Assembly (NCBI RefSeq): GCF_030929615.1
Contig: NZ_JAVFVU010000045.1
Coordinates: 1-55,340 of the forward strand
DNA length: 55,340 nucleotides
Source of the DNA: Dyadobacter sp. LHD-138
GTDB taxonomy: Bacteria; Bacteroidota; Bacteroidia; Cytophagales; Spirosomataceae
Direction: 5' to 3'
Shown here: one piece after another, positions 1 to 7,962 of the stretch
Position numbering within the stretch: position 1 is the stretch's first letter
Layout: every line of letters begins with the position of its first letter
Program-made: the position numbers and the translations under genes
The notes under the pieces: generated by a model
What the model was told of the DNA's origin: nothing
Databases searched by the model: none
What the model saw: only the letters and a program-made list of their open reading frames with translations

Positions 1-83
1 ACATAATTCAATCTGATAACGCTCTGAGCTTTTGATAGAAGCATAAAAAAGATAAAACATCACGAAAGCCTATACAAAACAAA

Positions 84-116
84 GAGGGCGCCTCAATTCG
101 AATTTGAGACGCCCTC
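84..116 (-). terminator. Rho-independent terminator of purH
   Basis: A GC-rich inverted repeat lies just past the purH stop. The outer arms GAGGGCG (84-90) and CGCCCTC (110-116) are perfect, there is one mismatch, then CTCAA (92-96) pairs with TTGAG (104-108). On the minus strand the hairpin is followed by a T-rich run. It most likely ends purH transcription; a bidirectional role cannot be judged because the next gene lies outside the window. Confidence 0.85.
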
Positions 117-130
117 TTAAAAATTTAAAA

Positions 131-1663
131 TTAGTGCTTGAAATGACGTACACCAGTCGTTACCATTGAAACACCGTTCGCATTGCAGAAAGCAACGGAA
201 TCCTTGTCACGAATAGAACCGCCCGGCTGAACAACCGCCGTAATTCCAGCCTGTGAAGCAATTTCAACACAGTCAGGGAATGGGAAGAATGCATCCGATG
301 CCATCACTGCGCCCTGCAAGTCAAAACCAAAATGTTTCGCTTTTTCGATAGCCTGACGTAATGCATCAATACGTGAAGTTTGTCCCGTCCCGCTTGCGAA
401 AAGCTGGTTTTCTTTGGCCAAAACGATCGTATTTGATTTTGTATGTTTACAAACCTTCAAAGCAAATTCCAACGCTTTCAATTCATTAGCCGTTGGCGCT
501 TTTTCAGTCACCGTAGTCATTTGTGCCGCTGTTTCGGTTGCAAGATCTTTATCCTGCACCAATACACCGTTCAATATTGTTTTGAACATAATGCCCGGAA
601 GCTCCACGGATTTACGTTTCAATAAGTTTCTGTTTTTCTTCGATTTTAGCAATTCCAACGCACCTTCTTCAAAATCAGGAGCAATCAGAATTTCCATAAA
701 CAGCTTATTCAATTCTTCCGCCGTTGCAAGATCTACTTTCACATTGGTGATCACAACACCGCCAAAAGCCGAATCCGGATCACACGCAAGTGCATTCAAA
801 TAAGCTTCTTTAGCCGTAGCAGCCGTAGAAACGCCACAGGCGTTGGTGTGTTTGATGATCGCAAAGGTAGGATCACCGCCTTCGAATTCATCGATCAGGC
901 CGATACAGGCATCCACATCCACCAGGTTATTGTATGACAAGTCTTTGCCATGCAATTTATCGAACATTTGTTCAAGATCACCATGAAAAGTGGCGCTTTG
1001 GTGAGGATTTTCACCATAACGAAGCGTTTGTGCAGGCAAATTGGCAAACTCAAAAAGCGCCTCGTCAGCGGAAGTTTTACCAAGGAAATAATTATTGATC
1101 GCACCATCGTAATGAGAAGAAACACCAAAAGCTTCTCCGGCATACCAGCGACGATCTTCAAGATCTGTGCTCGCTCCTTTCGCGGACAACAAGGTTACAA
1201 CGCCCTCATATTGTGCACGGGATGAAACGATCAAAGTATCTTTGAAATTTTTTGCCGTCGCACGGATCAACGAAATCCCTCCGATATCGATTTTTTCAAT
1301 GATATCTTCTTCGCCGGCACCCGAAGCTACCGTTTCTTCAAAAGGATATAAGTCTACAACAACCATGTCCAATGCCGGAATATTATACTGAGCCGCCTGA
1401 GCAACATCACCTGCATCATCACGACGGTAAAGAATTCCACCCATAATGGCCGGGTGCAAAGTTTTTACACGACCACCAAAAATAGATGGATAACCGGTAA
1501 GCTCCTCAGCTGCTGTAACCGGAATAGCAAGGTTTTCAATAAAAGTTTGAGTCCCCCCGGTAGAATAGAGTTTCACACCATTTTCATGCAAAAGACGAAC
1601 CAAAGGTTCAAGACCATCCTTGTAGTATACAGAGATTAGAGCAGATTGTATTTTTTTAGACAT
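131..1663 (-). CDS. purH: Bifunctional AICAR transformylase / IMP cyclohydrolase
   Basis: The enzyme carries out the last two steps of de novo purine synthesis in the cytosol: formylation of AICAR with 10-formyl-THF, then ring closure to IMP. The 510-residue protein is close to the usual bacterial length of about 520-530. The N-terminal cyclohydrolase (MGS-like) domain has STGGT near residue 35 and GGRVKTLHPAIMGGIL at 63-77. The transformylase domain carries LRYGENPHQ near 214-222 and the catalytic KHTNACG with Lys271 and His272. The C-terminus (VQPGGSIRD and GVRHFKH) is intact. The start ATG is the first in frame and follows a leader with a TATCTTTG -7 box about 110 bp upstream. The gene stands alone, divergent from an SDR gene, and ends at a strong hairpin. 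Confidence 0.97.
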   Translation of the reverse strand: MSKKIQSALISVYYKDGLEPLVRLLHENGVKLYSTGGTQTFIENLAIPVTAAEELTGYPSIFGGRVKTLHPAIMGGILYRRDDAGDVAQAAQYNIPALDMVVVDLYPFEETVASGAGEEDIIEKIDIGGISLIRATAKNFKDTLIVSSRAQYEGVVTLLSAKGASTDLEDRRWYAGEAFGVSSHYDGAINNYFLGKTSADEALFEFANLPAQTLRYGENPHQSATFHGDLEQMFDKLHGKDLSYNNLVDVDACIGLIDEFEGGDPTFAIIKHTNACGVSTAATAKEAYLNALACDPDSAFGGVVITNVKVDLATAEELNKLFMEILIAPDFEEGALELLKSKKNRNLLKRKSVELPGIMFKTILNGVLVQDKDLATETAAQMTTVTEKAPTANELKALEFALKVCKHTKSNTIVLAKENQLFASGTGQTSRIDALRQAIEKAKHFGFDLQGAVMASDAFFPFPDCVEIASQAGITAVVQPGGSIRDKDSVAFCNANGVSMVTTGVRHFKH

Positions 1664-1771
1664 TGGTCAGAAATTGACAGTAAACATTACAGAATTATAA
1701 GATTTTCAGGAGTACAAGGATTATTTAATCCTGTTTTCCGATTCGTCCCCTCTTTATTTAAAAATAAACCG

Positions 1772-1779
1772 CAAAGATA
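1772..1779 (-). promoter_or_regulatory. Predicted -7 box of the purH promoter
   Basis: Read on the minus strand this is TATCTTTG, a perfect match to the Bacteroidota -7 consensus TAnnTTTG. It lies about 110 bp upstream of the purH ATG in AT-rich DNA. No convincing -33 TTTG was found at the usual spacing, so the call rests on the -7 element alone. The rest of the 260-bp divergent region (1664-1923) shows only a weak TAACGTTG (1873-1880) that could serve the SDR gene. Confidence 0.5.
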
Positions 1780-1923
1780 GTTGAAGGTCAATGATTAATT
1801 GTCGATTATTAACGATAAATTATAAATGAAGATAATTCAGTTGTTCATGATTCATTGTAGTGATATCAGGATTAACGTTGCGATGAATCATGAACCCTAA
1901 CAATTCCCTTTAACCATTACTAT

Positions 1924-2712
1924 ATGAATCTTGATTTGACTGAAAAAACGGCGATCGTTTGCGGAAGCACACAGGGTATCGGACTCGCATCTGCCGTCGA
2001 GCTTGCACTGATGGGCGCCAATGTGACGCTGATGGCAAGAAATGAAGACGCACTCCGGCAGGCTGTCGAAACTTTGGATACTTCTTTGAATCAGCTTCAC
2101 CGTTATATTGTTGCCGATTTTTCGGACAATGAAAATGTAAAACATGCGATTGAAGATTATCTCAGGTTATGCCCGGAGGTTCATATTCTGGTGAATAACA
2201 CCGGTGGGCCAGCAGGCGGGCCCATTATTGAAGCTGAAACCGAGCAGTTCATCAAAACCTTCCAGATGCATTTGGTCAACTACCAGATCCTGGCTCAGGC
2301 CGTAGTACCCAGCATGAAAAAAGCAGGTTATGGGAGGATTGTCAATGTGATCAGTACTTCTGTAAAACAACCCATTGTCGGACTTGGTGTCTCAAACACC
2401 ATTCGCGGAGCCGTTTCAAGCTGGTCAAAAACGATGTCTCTGGAACTGGGGCAATTTGGCATTACATCCAATAATGTTTTGCCAGGATTTACAAAAACAG
2501 CCCGCCTCGACGCCGTACTTGGCATGCGCAGCCAGGCGCAGGGAAAATCAGTTGAAGAAGTTTCCGATCAAATGGAAGCTACCATCCCGATCCGCCGTTT
2601 CAGCGAAGCAGAAGAAGTTGGCGCCGCTGTGGCCTTTTTATGCAGTCCAGCGGCCGGAAGTATTAGCGGGGTGAATTTGCCCGTGGATGGTGGGAAGACG
2701 GAAAGTATGTAG
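1924..2712 (+). CDS. SDR-fold protein lacking the catalytic Tyr-Lys pair
   Basis: This is a 262-residue protein of the short-chain dehydrogenase/reductase fold, similar in layout to 3-oxoacyl-ACP reductases. The nucleotide-binding loop is CGSTQGIG (residues 13-20) instead of TGxxxGxG, and NNTGG (91-95) stands where NNAG is usual. Ser144 is in place, but 13 residues later, where YxxxK should be, the sequence is SNTIR: Ser157 replaces the catalytic Tyr and Arg161 replaces the Lys. The C-terminal dimer region and the LPVDGGKT end look intact, so this is not a decayed gene. It may belong to the BKR-like SDR group known to lack a perfect catalytic tetrad. The substrate is unknown. It is a single gene, divergent from purH and convergent with the lipoprotein that follows. 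Confidence 0.85.
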   Translation: MNLDLTEKTAIVCGSTQGIGLASAVELALMGANVTLMARNEDALRQAVETLDTSLNQLHRYIVADFSDNENVKHAIEDYLRLCPEVHILVNNTGGPAGGPIIEAETEQFIKTFQMHLVNYQILAQAVVPSMKKAGYGRIVNVISTSVKQPIVGLGVSNTIRGAVSSWSKTMSLELGQFGITSNNVLPGFTKTARLDAVLGMRSQAQGKSVEEVSDQMEATIPIRRFSEAEEVGAAVAFLCSPAAGSISGVNLPVDGGKTESM

Positions 2713-2722
2713 AAAAATATTG

Positions 2723-2766
2723 CTGGTTAAAAGGGTTTGAAACTTACCTCCTGCCCTTTTAACCAG
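2723..2766 (-). terminator. Terminator hairpin overlapping a stop codon
   Basis: Perfect 13-bp arms, CTGGTTAAAAGGG (2723-2735) and CCCTTTTAACCAG (2754-2766), flank an 18-nt loop. On the minus strand the hairpin is followed by a short T-run (ATATTTTTC). The structure covers the last codons and the stop codon of the minus-strand lipoprotein and lies directly after the SDR stop, so it may serve both converging genes. Confidence 0.6.
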
Positions 2767-3248
2767 TGCACTTGATCGATATTGATCCCTATTGCGAATC
2801 TTTTGATTGACTTATCATCTCCATACTGAATGAAACCAATCAAACTTCCATCCTCATACAAACTCCAATTATTATAAGAAACACCATTGGGAACAACTGA
2901 CCCGACTTTGTAACTCGTCAGAAAATCAGACTTTCCATAGGCATCCGTTTGATCATCACTTTCAGAAACAACAAGTTCAAAAGTATCTGTAAATTTTGTT
3001 GTGGAATCGTCAATCGTAACTGTTGCAGTCAAATACTGATTACTCTTCCGTTTCAGATTGATCTTGGCATGCTTTGAAACACCCAGCTTCGATGAAACCA
3101 CTTCTTTTGTATCGAGGTCAGCAATCAGATATCCAATATCAAACTCCCCTTCCAATTTTGACGCATAATCCGGGATGTGATCACTGTTGCTGCATGATTG
3201 AAAAATGAGTGAAATGATGACGAGAACAAGGAAGGAAAGTCTTTTCAT
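2727..3248 (-). CDS. Small lipoprotein of unknown function, copy A
   Basis: I do not recognise a named family. The 173-residue product begins with a lipoprotein signal (MKRLSFLVLVIISLIFQSCSN, predicted lipidated Cys at residue 19), so it should be anchored in the envelope. The mature part looks like a single beta-rich domain. It is clearly paralogous to the lipoprotein at 3954-4430: both have SKLxGEF, then a D-D/N-x(n)-K-ISK-like strand, a charged RK-N core, a DQ/Q-S-D..GK motif, and W-LY-DG near the C-terminus. The gene is on the minus strand, last of three small envelope genes. Confidence 0.75.
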   Translation of the reverse strand: MKRLSFLVLVIISLIFQSCSNSDHIPDYASKLEGEFDIGYLIADLDTKEVVSSKLGVSKHAKINLKRKSNQYLTATVTIDDSTTKFTDTFELVVSESDDQTDAYGKSDFLTSYKVGSVVPNGVSYNNWSLYEDGSLIGFIQYGDDKSIKRFAIGINIDQVHWLKGQEVSFKPF

Positions 3249-3333
3249 GGAAATGGTATCGTTTCATGGCAATTTTGTCACCTTAAAATTACCAATCGTA
3301 ACATTAAGTACAAAGTAAGTGCTTAGATGCTTC

Positions 3334-3879
3334 TTAACGCCAGGCAAAACCCAGTGCCAGACCTGCTGCGGAAGCATATCTGCTCTCGATCAGCGTTGGC
3401 GTATATCTTACTTTTAAAATGTATATCAGTTTTCGGGTTAGGAGATGAAACCTCAAACCTGCAAGGGCCAGCGGCGTCAGCACCGGATCCCTTCCATTTT
3501 CTGAGACGTAAAAGCTATTGTAATTGTATTTTGAATCGCTAAAAAATGAGGCAATCCCCCCTTCCAGATATGCTTCTAAGCTGTTATACCCGGGCACGGG
3601 ATTACATTGCGTTCGGCGGTATGGATTCAGCAGATAAGCATACGTTAAGGCCCCGGAGAAGGAGTAGGTAAGAAAATCATGTTCGCCAACCAGCCCCATT
3701 CCGGCCTGTACGTCCCAAAAAGATCTTGGTTTGTATCCAAAAAAAGCCTCAGCATAGACCTGCCCCTTCGGAGCAATCCCAAACGCCTCTACGCCAACAC
3801 CTGCCCGAACGGGCGTATAAAGTCGTTGCGAAAATCCGTTGGAAAAGATTAGAAAAAACAGAGGGAAATATTTACTCAT
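3334..3879 (-). CDS. Small predicted outer-membrane beta-barrel protein
   Basis: The family is unrecognised. The 181-residue product has a cleavable signal peptide (MSKYFPLFFLIFSNGFSQ, cleavage about residue 16-18). The rest alternates aromatic and small residues in strand-like segments (VYAEAFFGYKP, SFSGALTYAYLL, YILKVRYTP) and ends in FAWR, which suggests a small outer-membrane barrel. It sits between two paralogous lipoprotein genes on the same strand. The barrel assignment is an inference from composition. Confidence 0.65.
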   Translation of the reverse strand: MSKYFPLFFLIFSNGFSQRLYTPVRAGVGVEAFGIAPKGQVYAEAFFGYKPRSFWDVQAGMGLVGEHDFLTYSFSGALTYAYLLNPYRRTQCNPVPGYNSLEAYLEGGIASFFSDSKYNYNSFYVSENGRDPVLTPLALAGLRFHLLTRKLIYILKVRYTPTLIESRYASAAGLALGFAWR

Positions 3880-3953
3880 GATTTTCTGACGAAGGATTTT
3901 AGCTTCAACGGAAAATATGAATAAGTAGTATTAAAAAAGATATTTCGGTTACA

Positions 3954-4430
3954 TTATGATCCAAAACTCAGTGAGCGGAGCTCACGGCCCGCCAAATAAC
4001 CCAAACCACCTCGGACTGCTCCATCTTTGTACAAATTCAGCCAACTATCCGACAATGACTTACCCGCTAAATCTCTATATAAAACTCTGTATTTAACAAG
4101 TAGTCCCGGCTTCCCAAGGTTATCAGATTGATTCTTATCTTCCGTTATCACTCCTTCCATTTTGTCATGGATTTCAATGTTTCCATCCTTAACATCAACC
4201 TGAACAATCAGCGTATTATTATTTTTTCTGGTTAATTTCAACACCCCGTTCAGGCTGATTGAATCTGCTTTTGAAATGATTTTTCCATTATCCATATCCA
4301 CAATCTGGTACCTGACATTAAACTCCCCAACCAGCTTAGAAGTCAGATCGGGTCCCGGATCCTCCTTTTCTTTACAGGAATCAAAAACGGTGACGATAAA
4401 TACAACGAGTATAAATACAGTTCTTTTCAT
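3954..4430 (-). CDS. Small lipoprotein of unknown function, copy B
   Basis: The 158-residue product starts with a lipoprotein signal (MKRTVFILVVFIVTVFDSCKE, predicted lipidated Cys at 19). The mature part aligns along its length with the product of 2727-3248, including SKLVGEFN at the N-terminal edge and WLNLYKDGAVRGG near the end, so the two are duplicated copies that have diverged strongly. It is about 15 residues shorter at the C-terminus than its paralogue. No enzymatic motif is seen. It lies upstream of the barrel-like gene and downstream of the TonB-receptor operon, all on the minus strand. Confidence 0.75.
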   Translation of the reverse strand: MKRTVFILVVFIVTVFDSCKEKEDPGPDLTSKLVGEFNVRYQIVDMDNGKIISKADSISLNGVLKLTRKNNNTLIVQVDVKDGNIEIHDKMEGVITEDKNQSDNLGKPGLLVKYRVLYRDLAGKSLSDSWLNLYKDGAVRGGLGYLAGRELRSLSFGS

Positions 4431-4543
4431 GATAGAAGCTTTTTATCCTATGATACAATCAGTAAAAATGTCACCATAAATTTAACTAAAATAACATAAA
4501 AACCACACTTCATTTTTTACTATTCTATTGAAAATCAAACAAC

Positions 4544-6925
4544 TTACAAGTAATACCTGATATTAACAGACGGAATTATCGTACCAAATACAGACAACCG
4601 ATAACTGACCAGACGCGCACCTGTTTGTTTAAAATAAATCGAATAAGGGTTTTTCCTTGCATAAACATTATAAAATGAAAATGACCAGGTCGCATAGCGC
4701 CTCTGATCAATCTTTTTTCGCGTATCTTTTGTAAAAGAAACATCCATGCGATGATAATCCGGAATACGGTCACGGTTTCTCTCAGAATAATCCTGAACCA
4801 CCACGTCATTTAAACGATAAGTCCCGTCCGGGAACGTCAATGGTCTTCCTGTTGTATAAACAAAGTTGGCGCCCAAAGTCCAGCCTTTTGTCCATTTCCA
4901 TTGCGTGGAAACAGCGATATTATTGGGCCTGTCTACCGTCGAAGGAAACCAGTCACCCTTATTAATTTGCTCACCGGGGAACTGCGAACCGATTTTCACA
5001 AAGGTGCGGCTGTATGTATAAGAAACCAGCCCTGTAACAATACCCTTTGTTTTTTGAATACTAACCTCCACGCCATAGGCTTTTCCACGGGCCGATAACA
5101 GATCTGCTTCCAGGGTTTGGTTTAGCAATAATGCCGCGCCATTTTTATACTCCACCAAATTTTTAAGTCGTTTTTGATATACCTCCACAGAAGTTTCAAA
5201 AGTATTGTCGTTGAAGTTCCTATAATAACCAACAGCCAGTTGTGTTGAGGTTTGAGGGGGTACAAAATCGTCGGCCAGCTTCCAGAAATCAACCGGCGAA
5301 ATGGCCGTGGTATTGGAAATTAAATGAAGATACTGGCGTGTTTTAGTATAACTCAGCTTCACCGAAGCTGTTTTTCCGGTACTAATCCTGATCGACAACC
5401 TCGGCTCAAATCCGTCAAATTTTGCAATACTCTTCCCTTTTCCAAAATAAAGCGTATCCAGGACCGACTCACTGGTTTTCGGAACCCCGGTTTCGTATGC
5501 AAACACGGTGCCAGGGCCCATATTTCTAAAATTGACATAACGTATGCCCGCGTTTACGGATAACCACCTAACGGGATTCCATTCCTCCGAAACATACCAT
5601 GACTGCTCGATAGCCTGTTCATTTTCAAGATTAATATGGGAGATGTTGGATGCTGCAACCGGTGAAAGATTCCCGGGGGTAAGACCGTATCTCGTAAGAT
5701 TTACGCCTGCCTCAATTTTATGATTTAAAACCGGAATCCATAAAACCCTCAAATGACCGTCGTACTGGTTAATTCCCGACGTGAATTCATATTCGTTTGT
5801 CGGAGAAATACCCTCCAGGATAAACTTATAGCGGCTCATATTCGCTCCTAACCCAAAAGACAAGGTTTTATTCAGCTGTTTGTTCCAGTTTAATGTTGCT
5901 GTCGTCGACCGCCAGCCATAAAGTGTATCTTCCGGAAACCGGAATGAATCCTCACTGTGATACATAGTGGCGGAAACAATACTTCCGGCTGAGAATTCAT
6001 AAGAGATTCTTCCGTTCAGGTCGAAGAAAAACGCTTTGTTCTTATTTGTAGGTTCCGGAAAACTTTTGATCAGCACGTTCGGATAAGCAATTCTCCCACC
6101 GGCTAAAAATGTAAGTTTCTTATTTCTGGAAATCGGTCCGTCAGCCATAAGTCCCGCCGTCATCAATCCGGCCCCAACCGTGACATTAACGCGTTCTTTG
6201 TTCCCCGTTTGCGTATTAATCGTGAGCAAAGAAGAAAGCCTGCCGCCATAGGACGCCGGAATATCCCCTTTGAATAGCGTAACGTCCCTGATCGCGTCGG
6301 CGTTTACATTACTCAAAAAACCAAGCAAATGGGAAGTGTTGAAAAGCGGCGCGCCATCCAGCAACACCAAATTCTGATCTGTCCTGCCACCCCGGACATT
6401 AAATCCGGAAGTTCCTTCACCAACCGTGCTGACGCCCGATTGCAAGGTAAGGGCTTTGAGAATATCCGCCTCTCCAAAAACCACCGGTATATTTTTGAGG
6501 TTTTTAATGTCCAGTTTTGCAATACCCGTTTGACTGGATTGCACGTTATAATCCGGTGCTTTTTCTTTGACCGTTAATTCCAGCAATTGCCGTATCTCCG
6601 GGGATAAGCTGATTTCGAAGCTGGATAATATTTCCTGATATGTGATCGTTCTATTTTTTGAAAAATAACTCACCGAGGAAAAACTGACCAGCTGTTCCCC
6701 CGCTTTCATTTTCAGGCTGAAATCTCCCAGACTATCCGATGCAGTTTCAGTTTTGGATAAACGTGAGACAACCGATGCGTGTGGTATACCTTTTCCCGTA
6801 ACAACGTCTGTTATCCGCCCGTTCAATATCCAGCCCCCCTGCGCAAAACTATGTGCCGCAGCCAATAAGGATAATATCAGCACAACACCTGATGTTAAGG
6901 TTTTGATATATTTTTTCATATCCAT
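4544..6925 (-). CDS. TonB-dependent receptor with N-terminal carboxypeptidase-like domain
   Basis: An outer-membrane active transporter for an unknown ligand. I choose the ATG at 6925 (product about 793 residues) over an in-frame codon 48 bases upstream: it overlaps the previous stop as TAATG and places a normal signal peptide (MDMKKYIKTLTSG to HSFAQ) at the N-terminus. A CarboxypepD_reg-like beta-sandwich follows (LNGRITDVVTGKGIPHASV), then the plug domain with FNVRGGRTDQNLVLLDGAP and IPASYGGRLSSLL, then the 22-strand barrel ending in a C-terminal aromatic-rich strand (VNIRYYL). It is the third gene of a translationally coupled operon with a DUF4249 lipoprotein and a Kelch-like lipoprotein, a combination recurrent in Cytophagales. 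No degradative enzyme is encoded alongside. Confidence 0.9.
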   Translation of the reverse strand: MDMKKYIKTLTSGVVLILSLLAAAHSFAQGGWILNGRITDVVTGKGIPHASVVSRLSKTETASDSLGDFSLKMKAGEQLVSFSSVSYFSKNRTITYQEILSSFEISLSPEIRQLLELTVKEKAPDYNVQSSQTGIAKLDIKNLKNIPVVFGEADILKALTLQSGVSTVGEGTSGFNVRGGRTDQNLVLLDGAPLFNTSHLLGFLSNVNADAIRDVTLFKGDIPASYGGRLSSLLTINTQTGNKERVNVTVGAGLMTAGLMADGPISRNKKLTFLAGGRIAYPNVLIKSFPEPTNKNKAFFFDLNGRISYEFSAGSIVSATMYHSEDSFRFPEDTLYGWRSTTATLNWNKQLNKTLSFGLGANMSRYKFILEGISPTNEYEFTSGINQYDGHLRVLWIPVLNHKIEAGVNLTRYGLTPGNLSPVAASNISHINLENEQAIEQSWYVSEEWNPVRWLSVNAGIRYVNFRNMGPGTVFAYETGVPKTSESVLDTLYFGKGKSIAKFDGFEPRLSIRISTGKTASVKLSYTKTRQYLHLISNTTAISPVDFWKLADDFVPPQTSTQLAVGYYRNFNDNTFETSVEVYQKRLKNLVEYKNGAALLLNQTLEADLLSARGKAYGVEVSIQKTKGIVTGLVSYTYSRTFVKIGSQFPGEQINKGDWFPSTVDRPNNIAVSTQWKWTKGWTLGANFVYTTGRPLTFPDGTYRLNDVVVQDYSERNRDRIPDYHRMDVSFTKDTRKKIDQRRYATWSFSFYNVYARKNPYSIYFKQTGARLVSYRLSVFGTIIPSVNIRYYL

Positions 6926-7962
6926 TACCAGGACGGTGGGGAAAATTGTCCCTGACGATAAACCCGCTGACAATTGCCTTCTTTAATAAATACATTGTCA
7001 TACTTTATTTCCAGTCGCGCCAGGTTTAAGGTATCACCCGGAATAATCAGTCGCTGTTTACTGACCGCAGAAGATCCGAAAAAACCGAGTGCCAGCACAG
7101 TCGGATCCGCTTTCTGATGCACGTTTCCCTCAATGGAAGCCGGAAGCGGGTCAAAAAGTGATCCGCTTCTTTTGCGCTGTTCTTCAAACTTCGTCCAAAA
7201 TTGATAAGCAGCTTTACTAAGAGAATACTGACTAATTTCGATGTAGTGACGTCCTACATAATAAATTGGTGAAGAAAATACGGATTTTCTGCTGATTGAG
7301 TTGCCATTGATTAACACATCAGATAAGACATTCGTCACAGATCCATAGGTAGGAATCCAGCACCATTTGCAGCAAACACTCATACCCACGGGTTCTCCCG
7401 TTGCTATTCGCGGAATGTATCCATATCCCGACCAACGATAATAATTACCCGCCTCGGACGGATCTCGGGTATCCAGTAAAACTTCGTAATGATCAGGGTT
7501 AAAAAAATCAGTATCCGCCCGGCCCCGAAATTCAGCATACAACCGATCGATAACCGGAACATTCTTCAACAGTTCGGGCTCTGAGACATAAATTTTCCCA
7601 TCTGCGAGCTGCACTGTGAGCTGGTAACTTTTGCCCGTTTTGCCCTGAAAAGTAGAATCCTTGGTCCAATAATAGGCTGGTGCAAGGGGATCCTGTTCCA
7701 ATATCGCCGACATTCCGCCTATTTCAGTAATGGTTACAATAGCGCCGTTAACAGGAACCTCATTTTGATCGTAAATCAAGGAATTATAGGGACCCGCGTA
7801 GGTTAGTTTCACCAAATAAGGAGGTTTTTCATTCGTGATCAAACCTTCAACTACCAACCGTGAGGCAACAGATCGCGCTGGCAGCTGTACTTCATCGACA
7901 CATGAAAACAGGCAAAAAATACTAAAAATAGGAAACAGAAATCTTGCCATACACCAGTACAT
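6925..7962 (-). CDS. DUF4249 family lipoprotein
   Basis: The 345-residue protein belongs to the DUF4249 group of Bacteroidota surface lipoproteins, recognised from the N-terminal pattern LVVEGLITNEKPPYLVKLT and the following beta-sandwich motifs (VNGAIVTI, YYWTKDSTFQGKTGKSYQL). The signal FLFPIFSIFCLFSCVDE gives a lipidated Cys near residue 20. The start ATG directly abuts the upstream stop (TAAATG), and its stop overlaps the next start (TAATG), so translation of the three genes is probably coupled. A second ATG four codons in is also possible. Such proteins are usually encoded beside TonB-dependent receptors and are thought to be accessory surface factors; the ligand is unknown. Confidence 0.85.
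   Translation of the reverse strand: MYWCMARFLFPIFSIFCLFSCVDEVQLPARSVASRLVVEGLITNEKPPYLVKLTYAGPYNSLIYDQNEVPVNGAIVTITEIGGMSAILEQDPLAPAYYWTKDSTFQGKTGKSYQLTVQLADGKIYVSEPELLKNVPVIDRLYAEFRGRADTDFFNPDHYEVLLDTRDPSEAGNYYRWSGYGYIPRIATGEPVGMSVCCKWCWIPTYGSVTNVLSDVLINGNSISRKSVFSSPIYYVGRHYIEISQYSLSKAAYQFWTKFEEQRKRSGSLFDPLPASIEGNVHQKADPTVLALGFFGSSAVSKQRLIIPGDTLNLARLEIKYDNVFIKEGNCQRVYRQGQFSPPSW

Noticed and set aside
414..803. Plus-strand open frame of 129 codons within purH
   Set aside because: It is antisense to highly conserved transformylase sequence, with no promoter and no protein resemblance.
6926..6973. Upstream in-frame start of the TonB-dependent receptor
   Set aside because: It would add 16 residues in front of a clear signal peptide and lies inside the DUF4249 gene; the TAATG overlap start fits better.
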